Shown one piece after another: positions 55,001-64,000 of a stretch of 64,000 nucleotides of DNA; position 1 is the first letter of the stretch, and each line of letters begins with the position of its first letter. Under the pieces are notes generated by a model. That model was not told the DNA's origin, ran no database searches, and was given only the letters and a program-made list of their open reading frames with translations. A program made the position numbers and the translations under genes. The stretch is from Liolophura sinensis (lineage: Eukaryota > Mollusca > Polyplacophora > Chitonida > Chitonidae): assembly GCF_032854445.1 (NCBI RefSeq), contig NC_088296.1:15921485-15985484 (forward strand). The letters run 5' to 3'.

Positions 55001-58000
55001 CTCTTGATTATTCGTCCTTTTTCATATTGTCCTAAACTTTAGCCCATTGACGGGACGTGATTTGCAAGAAAATTATATTTACGAAGTTTTATGAAAGTAG
55101 GCACTGATAAATAAATAAATTCAAAAACTTTATTAAAGTGACCCCTTGACCGTCTGATCTGTGGGTTAAGATCGACGACAGCCTGTCGAGGTCACCGAGT
55201 TTAACAGGTAGGCCTACATGATATAAGCTAGATAAAAACAGTGCCATATTAAAACCTGCTACGATTATACCGTTACAAATTTCAATTTATTTATTTATTC
55301 AGGTGAAGGGTGTTTTACGCCGTACTCAAGACTATTTCACTTATACGACGGAGGCCAGCAGTATGGCGTTAGGAAACCGGCCAGAGGCCGAGGGAAACCC
55401 ACTGCCATCCGCAGATTACAAATTTAAATGGTCCCTAATATATAACCTATCTCTCTGTGAGAAAGTTTGAAGAATAGCTCACAAATGTACGTCACGAATA
55501 CCTTATTAAAAACATGCACCCAACAGGCTTTCTGCTATACAAGTTTTCCATCAACGTTCTGTTTTCGTCATATTTGTTGACCCCGACGTAAAACCCCAAG
55601 CATACATGATAAGACTATGGAGAGTACAACGAGAGCAGCAACGACAGCTGACACGTGGTCACACGGAACATGTAAAACTCCTTGTCAGTTTACCTCAGTT
55701 GGGCGTTTTATTTTTTACAGTCCATGCGATTCCTTAAATTGTAGCAACTTACAAGTTTCCCAGTTCTACGGTTTTTTTTTAAATATTTATTTATTTATTT
55801 GATTGAAATTTCACGTCGGACTTAAGAATAATTCACATATACTACGTCGGCCTTGAAACCCACGACCATCCACAGGTTGCTGGAAGAGCTTCCCACGTAC
55901 GGCCGTCGAGGAAACCAGCATAAACCCACGACCATCCACAGATTGCTGGAAGAGCTTCCCACGTACGGCCGTCGAGGAAACCAGCATGGGCTGAACTTGT
56001 ACTCATCTCAACCGCCTTAGTGTGAGGCTTATGAGTCACTGTCCTGCGTTAACACGCTAAACATTTCGGCCGCGGAGGCCGCCGGGGTTTTCATGGTTTG
56101 TTTCGTAAATCGTACAGGTGTACGACAGTGTAATGTAGACAGAAAATAGCCCATGTACGTTTATTATTTGATGCATTTATTTATGTGTTTACTGTAATAT
56201 TTTCATGTACACCACATCTTGGCTATTGGTGGAAAAAGTAAATAAATAATTAATTAAAATTCACCAGTTTTAATATATTCAGTTTTGAAATAAGAATAAA
56301 CCAGATATTTAGGGAAGAAAAGGCGATACATGGTTATCTTCTTAAATACTTCGATGGTTATTGATTAATTGTTTAAACTAAGATAAAAAATGTAAAAAAA
56401 AAATGGATAGGCCTCAATGTTGTCGGGCAGCAGTTTGAATAATTTTTATTTTGCTGAAAATAACCAAACGTCGTTCTCAAGAAAAACTCACCAATAGACT
56501 CACTATCGTCGTTGCCATGGATACAGAACGAGGTCGGTGATCCGCCGTTAGGTTGTTCAAGGTCATGACCTCTGTTGGATTTTAACTCCCGTCCCGGAAG
56601 GTAAATCTCATTGCATAGGACCGGCATGGAATGGCTGTACCTCAATCTGGACATGCGCTGCAGGTACTCGGCCTCGCTATCACCATCGGACTGGGAGCTA
56701 TCGTCGACGTAGCCCGAGTCTGACGTCACTTCCGCTTGGAATCCTGGCTTGGATGTCATGTGCAGCTTTCCCAGCGCGCGCATTAATTTGTTGCTCTCAT
56801 CTTCGGATAAATTCAGGAGATAGACCATGTCAGGACTGAGCATCTTAATCGTTGCCATGGAGTCGAAATGCTCCAACGCCAGCATCTGACGAGTGTGTTT
56901 GCTGAGTTTGTTTGCGGTCGCCCATCTCCTGTACTCGAAGTCAACCAGTGAACTGAGCTGCATTTCTGAGAACAAACAAACGTTACTTTACGTTTATTAG
57001 CTTATTTACTAGATTAGAATTTACCCCGCAACTGCAATTTTACCCACATTGGAAGAAAGGACCTTCGCAACTCCATTTTCATTTAAATTGAAGAACCTTC
57101 TCGGCAACAAACAGGCAAAACCTTTTACTCTGATTTTGAAATACTTTGCAACAAAACAATCACCGGGTGTGCACTCATATAGGGACCATTCTAATTTGTT
57201 GTGAGTAACTTGTGTTGTCATGACAATGCTAAGAGATGGTTTAAAATATTTCAAGAAATACCCTGATATCAAGTCTTTGCCAAAGCAGCTGCTAGGCCTT
57301 AGCGCATTGTACTGAAGGGTTTCATTATGTACTGTGTGAAATTCATTTATTTATTTATTTGATTGGTGTTTTACGCCGTACTCAATGCCATCCGCATGTT
57401 GCTGACAGACCTTCCCACGTTCGGTCGGAGATGAAGCCAGCATGTGCTGGACTTGATCTCACAGCGACCGTGGGAGACTCCTGGGTCATTACGCTGCGCT
57501 AGCGCGCTATCCAACTGAGCCACGAAGGCTCCCGTGTGAAATTCAGAAGACACTTATTAAACAGCCCTTTAGAATAGTAAACAAACATCGTTTGAAGGCT
57601 GGCATTCCATTTCAAAGAGTTGATACATGTACTATGTGGTTGAAAACCGTGTGTATAGCCCTTGTTGTGCGATATTGTGTGGTTGCAAATCGTTCAGTTA
57701 CGGTTTTTCGTATAATTATATTTTCTTTTGAAGGCGTAAACTTCGTGAAGTTGAAACGCGTTTGTTCTCCTTTATAAACTATATAATATGGTTTAAGTTA
57801 ACTCAACAGCCATGTACTATGAAGGGAAACTCTTGTGGTTTCATGTGTTTCAGCACAATGTGGTTACGTTACATCATTAACTCTATATGTACCATGAGGT
57901 TGAAACTCATGCGTGTTCCTTTCTGTTTAAATACAATGTGGTTGGTTTTTCTCAACAACCATGTACCGTGAGGTTGGAACCCGTTTGGGTTGCTTTCTAT

Positions 58001-61000
58001 AAACATGCTGATTTCCTGTTTTAACAACAATGTCTCACGAGTTTGACCTTAGTGTGAACATTTTTGTATCCTGTACACTGTGGTTATGGTATATAACCAT
58101 GCATTTGCTTCGTGCTGATTTGCCATGTTGTATATCTACAGCAAAATGCAAGTAAACTAAACTGCGTTTCGTAAAGAACATAAAACAGAATTTAATGAAC
58201 AGAAGATAAGCGAAGATAATTTATTTATTTATGCATATTTATTTATTTATTTGAATTGGGTTTTACGCCTTATTCATTTATTTGTTTTTATTTCATTGTT
58301 GTTTTACGCCGTACTTAAGAATATTTCACTTATACGACGGCGGTGGGGGGAAATCGGGCACAGCCCGGGGGAGACCCACGCCCATCCGCAGGTTGCTGAA
58401 AGACCTCCTCACGTACTACTACACCGTATTCAAGAATATTTCACTTATACGACGGCAACCAGCATTATGGTGCTGGAACCCGTCTTAAAATTTTAAAAAA
58501 TGAGATGTCATCGATTTGACGGACGGACATACCTATCTATTTACCGCCAGACACAGACATTACATGTATGAGCTTACATATCAATTTTCTTCATTCAATT
58601 GTTTTTCTTTATTCACAAGAATACATGCTTTTAGTTAATGACAAACGCATTTCACAAAAAAAAAAACAAAAAAAAAACAGTTATGGTCGTAAAGTATACT
58701 GAGAAAATTATATTTTTGACGCTTCTGATTATTGTTTAACGCTGGAAACGGTCACACGCGCGTCGTTGACCGTGAGTTGTAACCAGACCCCTTCGAGCAA
58801 CGATAGCAGGGGAACCTGCAAGGTCCAAGGGCGGGTTCGAACCCACACCTCGCGATTGTTGTTACAATATATGGCAAAATGGTTATAGTTGTGATGAATG
58901 GCAAAACGATATTGGTTGCAAGGGACAGCAAAAATAGATGTCGCAGCAATGAGTATGAAAAATATTTATGGCCTCAATGCATGGATAGATGGTTGTAGCT
59001 GTAATGCATATCAAGATATACAATAGTAACGACGTCCATTGCTGCACTTACGTGACTCTATATAAAGAAGGGGTCTGCACCGTTATATGCAAAAAGCGTT
59101 CGTTTCCCCGGATGTTTCGGTCGCACATATTGACGTAAATGTTTTTATTTTTAGAAATGAACTTTTGTTAAATTCTTTCACACATTGTCTCTGAGTGAAT
59201 TGAATAAGGGTTTTACATTTATGTGACATAGAGAGCCCATTGCTGGTAAGTTCTGGGTGGGACATACAAGTGTAGATCCACAAAAGCCCTAATGAGAGAT
59301 AAAAGAGGACAAACAATTAATTATTTGTTTTGTGTTTATGGTTTAACTTCATACTCAATAATTTTTCACTTATACGACAGCAAACAGGTTTATGGTGGAG
59401 GACACCGAAGAGGAGCTGAAAGAAACAAACACGGGCTTTTCAGGTGGATAACAAACTTTGTGACTTAAAGTGGCAGCGCGCAAGCTGTATTCGAACCCGT
59501 GACTTCGTTGACGAGGGACCAATCGGAAGCATCTCAAACAACGCTTCTATGAGAGACAAATAGAAAAAGGTTCTTAAGCAAAATCTAAAAGAAGAAAAAG
59601 AAGTGAAAAAACTCACAAAGCAACGTACATTGCTTGATTTTAAGAGAGCGAAGTAAAAACTCACCAGTCTTTTTACCAAAGAAGCGCCTCATAATGATTA
59701 GTCGAATTTAGTTAATCCATAAAGCTGATAGACATATTAATGTGGACATTTCTAAACATGTGCTCTTAACGTAATTTCCCACGTAGTCTACAGAGCACAT
59801 GGCTGTATGTCTACTCACTCGTTCCCTTGCGTACAGGAGACTGGTGACTGCAAAACCGTACGTCATTTATATACGTAAGGAACAGACAAACAAAGTAATG
59901 GCAAACCAAGAAAAAAAGATTAAACAAAAAGAACTATTTTTACCATCGGTAGCGGCGTCCTTTTTTCCGCCCTAACTACCGGCTAACTAAGACAGCGTTG
60001 TATTCATCCGCGCACGCTTCTTTTCATAACTGAACGTCTTCTGTGCAATCATAAATGGCTACGGCTGGGGTTGTGGTGGACGTGGGTAAAAATGAACTAA
60101 TACGATGCCATTTCGAACCAAATGCTGTCTGGCCGAAGGCCACTGGCAGCTAACATTGAGGGTAATACTCTAAGCCAAGATCAAAATGACGTGTGATCCG
60201 ATAGATATCAGGCATATTCAGTATGTTTTTCTATCTAATCATTTGGAATCATTTTTTATTGTGCTGTGGAGGGATTTGCCCTTTAAAATATAAGGTATTT
60301 ATTGTCATAAACAGAACATGAAGTTCTTCTCAGCTCAAAAACCCACGACCACCTGCAGGTTACTGCAACACCATCCCGCGTAAGACCAACCGGATAGGAA
60401 GCCAGCATGAGCTGGACCCAGCTCACAGCGATCGCGTTAGTGGTAGGTTCCTGATTTCTAACGCTACCCTTGCCACCTAACAGCTACGTCATGGAGGTCC
60501 GACCCCAAAGCCTTGAAAATAACACGATGTTATCATAGGATACTTTGCTGAGTTTAAGCTGATGGTAGCTTAATAGTCGCACACTGAAAATATGAGTTTA
60601 ACTCTTAACCTGAACATTCTTGATTTATGTAAAAAGATAATCACGAAGTGCACTTTAAAGCCAAATCAAGACATATTTGTCTTGTTACGATACTTATCAC
60701 GTCTTCGCTTAATATAAATTCTAAGTAGACGAAAGTGGTCACTAGACAAAAAAATAACCTATGTTTCTGAGACGGCGTTTTGCACAAGGTTGATTAGAAA
60801 AAATGTTTAAATAAAGTTTGACACAACGAAAAGGAGCTATAATGACTACAAGTACTAAAACCTATGTGTACTAAGTCAAAGGAGAATACCACTAAGTGCG
60901 TATGGTTCACTTTTTGCAGTACATCATCGTCATGACGGAAGCTCTTTTCATTCAGGTTTGGACCCACAAGGAAATCCGAAACCTCCATTCACTGCTCCAC

Positions 61001-62860
61001 ACTGAAACAATATTTTGGTGAAGTTTTACAACAGAAAACACGCGTTTCTTTGTCTGTGTTAACACAGATAGGAGGGGAAAATGCTATTTGCTATATAGAG
61101 AATTCTTGTTAGTCTGTCGCCTTGTAAAACATATGCCCCACGTCAGGTGTCCATCAAGTGCACGAGCACGTGTCACCACGTGGTTTAGAGCATTCGGGTT
61201 CAATTTAATGATTTATTTCTTTGTTTAGTGATTGACTGAGTGACTGTAGGACCAACCGACTAATATATAACTGCTGCAATCAGGTCGTATTTACTGGATG
61301 ATTTCATTGATTATTTATTGACTGAGTGACTGAGTAGCATAAATTGACTAACGCACGTATATGTTGGTTGACAAGCAGGATTTTGGGTATCGGCTGATTT
61401 GGTGTTTTACGCCGTGCTCAAGAATATTTCACTTATAATTCGGCCGTCAGCATTATGGTGGGAGGAAACGGGGCCGAGCACGGAGGAAACCCATAGCCAT
61501 CTACAAGTTGCCGCAGCACCCTCCCACGTTAGGTCGGAGAGGAAGCCAGCATGAGGTAGACTTGAACTCACAACGATCGCTTTGGTGGGAGACTCCTGGG
61601 TCATTGGATGATACTCACAACGATCGCTTTGGTGGGAGACTCCTGGGTCACTGGATGACACAGACTGACTTGCAATGCATTGGCTGTGTTAGTAGATGGG
61701 TAATTGAGTGAGTGACTAACTGACTTACAAAATACACCAAACCATAAACTAACATCAATCACCTTGATACTGATTAAGTTTTTGTACTTTCACATATACA
61801 CATAAACCACATCAGCTGTGCAGGGGGGGGGGGGCTACAATCGAAAATCTTCGTAAATCAAATTTTTTGTAAATTGTTGCCAAGTTACGAGAAAATGACT
61901 TTTGTGAAATTCGCACCAGGCACGTGGATCTCTGCAGAGGTGTTTGAAATGACACGTAAAGGGGCATTTGACCATTGTATGCATATTCATAGGCCTACGC
62001 TTTTTCCACAAAAATCTCCGCCCTACCATAAACTACGATATCGCTGCAGTGCGTTATCCTTAACACTTTTTCTTTTGCGAATAATGTCAATGATGTTGGT
62101 GGTCAGTTGAACTGATCGTGCCCAAATCATGAACACCTGCTCAAACAGGTAGTTCCTTTTCCGTGATTAATGGAAATTTGCATGCATGGGTCAGTACTGG
62201 GCGTTCACGGTGACAGTAAAAGTGAAACACTGACCAAGTGCTAAATCTGACCGTCTCATTGTTAAGCGTATAAGAAACATGCCGAGAACAATAGAGCTAC
62301 TGAACTCTATTGTCATTCTTTTTTTTTACACATTATCTCTTTTTTATTGTGTTTGAAAAATTTCCGCGAGTTTGCCTGCCCGGAAACAGAAAGGGCACGC
62401 GGTGTATGGTTTGTGGACTAGCCGCGGATTTGGCTGTATAATAACACATCGGATGTATCCGGTAAAATCTCGGTAAATCTCGCGGTTTCTAAGCAATGAC
62501 GTTAGGAGCGCAGAGTAACTTCCCTTTCCAGAGTCACGTCATTGGTCATACAAGTGCATTGATAAACTGACATTAATGACTCATATGAATGCTCGCCGCC
62601 ACGTAACGTCAGTCAAATACCGTAGGGTGGGGCTCACACAGCCTCGCATGTGCCTTGATCTCGAAAGGCCGTGAAGAAATCTGGAACATCAGGTTTTGCT
62701 CAAAGTACGGCGTTAATAGCCTTGTTCATGGCAAAATTTTAACGTTACTATAAACAGGTAAACACAGCCCACGAGTGATTCAAAGTGCGGCCTTAATTTC
62801 ACATGTTGTGTTTTAGAACTATTTACAGCTGGCGTGTTTTTCTTTTTTTTTCTATTCTAG

Positions 62861-62896
<36 letters not shown>

Positions 62897-63616
62897 TTGA
62901 TACAACTATACTATCCTTGTCCTGTATATGTTATCATCACCGTAAATGCACTTACACGTATCCATAGTGACTGAAGTTAAACAAAAATTTTAAGAAATGT
63001 AGGAACCCTTTCATTGACATCAAAGGACCTAGTTATCTAAAAATATGCTTTACTACAAGAAAGCTCCGATGATAGATTTGATACTGATTTTTGTACTATC
63101 CACGTTTGTAATATTGATGTAAAAGCAAAGCATTAAAATACAGAAGTGGGTATGTCCCGAAATAAGAGGACATCTTACCAAGAAAGCAAACACGAATATA
63201 TTTTGAATTCTCATCACTGAAAATAAAATATCCTCACCAACTGCTAGCACTCCTTTGTCACGTAAATAATGCTGCGCATTTTATCCAATATGATTCGGAA
63301 AAATCTGCACGTATAGGATTACAACTGTCACAAAATAGCTTAATTATATAATCGTCAAACTATAAATAAATACATAATTTAAATGTTTTAGATATACAGG
63401 GTATAGTAGAATTGTAGAATATTTGAAAATTAGAAATTGCTAAAATTTGAAATAAAAATCATAGATTTCTCGCACAATTAATAATTTCTGCAGATATGGT
63501 ATAAATGTGTTTTAATTACCTGAAGACGACTTCCGGAGGCTCCCTCGTTCAATCAGGCCTAGTTTGTCAAGGCTGCCTGACATGCTCTTGTGGAGTAGTC
63601 GTTTTATGGTTGACAT
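50634..63616 (-). CDS. SAM-like plus NHL-repeat beta-propeller protein (3 exons with alternative first exons)
   Basis: Longest model: exon 1a 63616-63520, exon 2 56965-56492, exon 3 52015-50634; 1953 nt, 650 residues. Every junction is phase 1 and every border GT-AG. Exon 1a gives a basic N-terminus, exon 2 a SAM-like helical domain plus an acidic Ser-rich linker, exon 3 an N-terminal helical segment (ELQDILEYMVLEDITTREIQ) and about six NHL blades. NHL propellers of TRIM2/3/32/71 and Brat bind RNA or protein partners. No RING, B-box or cysteine zinc motif is visible, so this is not a classical TRIM E3 ligase. RNA or protein scaffold function is inference. Two further ATG exons (59692-59665, 54387-54288) end in the same phase. 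Confidence 0.85.
52567..52757 (-). mobile_element. SINE-A, internally deleted
   Basis: Tail, CGTACTCAAGAATATTTCAC and ATTATGGTGGAAGGAAAC present; it jumps to the head (GGCACGCTATCCACCTTGGC). Confidence 0.8.
54288..54387 (-). CDS. NHL gene, candidate alternative first exon 1c
   Basis: ATG in a strong Kozak context (CAAGATGGCC), 33 codons plus one base, donor CTTCTGG|GTAAGG. Encodes MATVLSLSEWVQLECLGKLG and WRHSEDTRGLL. It lies between exons 2 and 3, so a transcript starting here would lack the SAM-like exon and join exon 3 directly in phase. A CAA/TTG triplet run (54390-54413) sits immediately upstream of the ATG. Confidence 0.45.
55284..55418 (-). mobile_element. SINE-A, 3' half
   Basis: TTATTTATTTATTCAGGTGA to CCACTGCCATCCGCAGATTA. 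Confidence 0.88.
55783..56085 (-). mobile_element. SINE-A with internal tandem duplication
   Basis: Tail to head, with a 67-68 bp segment (AAACCCACGACCATCCACAG to GAGGAAACCAGCAT) repeated at 55856 and 55924. The GGTTTCC/GGGCTCTGCC block is deleted. Confidence 0.88.
56492..56965 (-). CDS. NHL gene, exon 2 (SAM-like domain and acidic linker)
   Basis: Acceptor TTTGTTCTCAG and donor G|GTGAGT bound 474 nt, phase 1 on both sides. The first ~65 residues (LVDFEYRRWATANKLSKHTR, then LLNLSEDESNKLMRALGKLH) show the spacing of hydrophobic residues expected of a five-helix SAM domain; this is a pattern match, not a proven fold. The rest is acidic and Ser-rich (SDSGYVDDSSQSDGDSEAEY), with RYSHSMPVLC, a plausible phosphorylation or 14-3-3-like site. 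As a symmetric phase-1 exon it can be skipped without a frameshift. Confidence 0.8.
57343..57532 (-). mobile_element. SINE-A, internally deleted
   Basis: TTTATTTGATTGGTGTTTTA CGCCGTACTCA then directly ATGCCATCCGCATGTTGCTG; complete head ending CCAACTGAGCCACGAAGG. Confidence 0.92.
57600..58110. repeat. Degenerate 67-77 bp tandem array
   Basis: Related units carrying CATGTACYATGAGGTTGAAA and ACAATGTGGTT recur near 57623, 57811, 57887, 57959, 58025 and 58071. Spacing of the clear copies falls from 77 to 67 bp. Old, eroded array inside the NHL gene locus. Confidence 0.6.
58216..58480 (-). mobile_element. Two or three clustered partial SINE-A copies
   Basis: Three repeats of the 3' signature (TTACGCC at 58263, GCCGTACTTAAGAATATTTC at 58306, CGTATTCAAGAATATTTCAC at 58424), consistent with serial insertion or local duplication. 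Confidence 0.8.
59330..59430 (-). mobile_element. SINE-A-like decayed 3' end
   Basis: GGTTTAACTTCATACTCAAT AATTTTTCACTTATACGACA then GTTTATGGTGGAGGACAC. Confidence 0.55.
59665..59692 (-). CDS. NHL gene, candidate alternative first exon 1b
   Basis: ATG at 59692, nine codons plus one base (MRRFFGKKT), then a strong donor G|GTGAGT. Basic like exon 1a, with the same phase-1 end. Splicing to exon 2 or exon 3 keeps the frame. Very short, so support rests on the donor, phase, strand and position. Confidence 0.5.
60338..60500 (-). mobile_element. SINE-A, 5' two thirds
   Basis: AAAACCCACGACCACCTGCA to CTACGTCATGGAGGTCC; the tail part is missing. Confidence 0.85.
61398..61655 (-). mobile_element. SINE-A with duplicated head segment
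   Basis: GATTTGGTGTTTTACGCCGT through AGGTAGACTTGAACTCACAA; a 46-bp block (ACTCACAACGATCGCTTTGG TGGGAGACTCCTGGGTCA) is repeated in tandem at 61567 and 61613. Confidence 0.9.
62861..62897. repeat. (TTA)n microsatellite
   Basis: Twelve TTA units in the first intron of the NHL gene model. Confidence 0.9.
63520..63616 (-). CDS. NHL gene, first exon 1a
   Basis: ATG at 63616 in good context (TTCAAGATGTC), 32 codons plus one base, donor TCTTCAG|GTAATT. Encodes MSTIKRLLHKSMSGSLDKLG and LIERGSLRKSSS, a basic Ser-rich N-terminus. The phase-1 end fits both exon 2 and exon 3. It is too short to stand out in a plain ORF search but fits the gene on phase and strand. Confidence 0.7.
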
Positions 63617-64000
63617 CTTGAAGTACCGTGATTCTACGGTATTAAAGAAATTTAAAAGAATATCCCTGAACCAGTTGTGTGAGACAACTTTCGAAAATTA
63701 TGACACCAATAAAAGTAAAGGAACGTGCAACTGTTGTGGATCAGTTATAGAGTTATTGGCGGAATTCCTTGTAACCGAGAGTATCTGTCGTGGATCCTTC
63801 ACAGTAGTATAGGCTAGAATACCATATAAACCAAAGTAACTTTCGTAGATGTGTTTTACTGCATTCTTGGCCGGATCCCTTCCAAACGAGGGTAACTGTC
63901 TTGGATCCCTTAGAGTAGTTTTGGGCAGTGCTCCGATGTAACCGAAAATAAAACTATTGCTTCAAGCAGATGCTTTCGTCCAAAAATCAATTTTCTGCTT

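Noticed and set aside
62940-62972. Minus-strand ATGGATACGT|GTAAGT as a fourth first exon of the NHL gene
   Set aside because: Phase 1, but joining to exon 2 would create a TAA codon; only direct joining to exon 3 would work. Too short to support.
63170-63250. Small minus-strand exons with donors GTGAGG and GTAAGA
   Set aside because: Frames and phases do not match the flanking NHL gene exons.

Overview
The window is nuclear DNA of a multicellular animal. Genes are split by canonical GT-AG introns, intergenic and intronic DNA is AT-rich, and the sequence is crowded with short tRNA-derived SINEs, small inverted-repeat (MITE-like) elements and minisatellites. The dominant SINE (tail CAAATAAATAAAT, body with a CGTACGTGGGAAGGTCTG core) resembles SINEs I associate with molluscan or other lophotrochozoan genomes. 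A mollusc is my best guess, not a demonstrated identity.

Layout. 1-17.3 kb (+): 3' part of a coiled-coil protein gene that I cannot name. Seven exons between 2833 and 14544 join in phase, its 5' end lies upstream of the window, and one intron uses a GC-AG donor. A 2.3 kb array of 53-bp repeats and a decayed MULE-type transposase sit in its largest intron. 17.3-20 kb: intergenic, with three small palindromic/TIR elements including a double hairpin. 20.08-24.62 kb (+): a complete six-exon gene (331 codons) for a membrane-anchored methyltransferase-like protein of the METTL24/Methyltransf_22 type; a 33-bp minisatellite abuts one of its 3' splice sites. 24.6-50.6 kb: gene-poor DNA with SINEs of at least three families, a broken reverse-transcriptase relic (30.1-30.5 kb), a possible LINE remnant (43.6-43.95 kb) and several tandem arrays. 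50.63-63.62 kb (-): a gene with a C-terminal NHL beta-propeller and a SAM-like exon. Three separate candidate first exons (63.6, 59.7 and 54.3 kb) all end in the same phase, so alternative promoters could give different N-termini.

The three genes have no evident pathway in common. The most distinctive signals are the modular, all-phase-1 architecture of the NHL gene, the minisatellite built from a 3'-splice-site-like unit, the double foldback at 18.3-18.7 kb, a small Tc1/mariner-type MITE family, and a near-complete switch in SINE orientation at about 35 kb that follows gene strand. I found no unmistakable new biological system; these are leads. No functional tRNA or rRNA gene, CRISPR array or intact autonomous transposon was seen.
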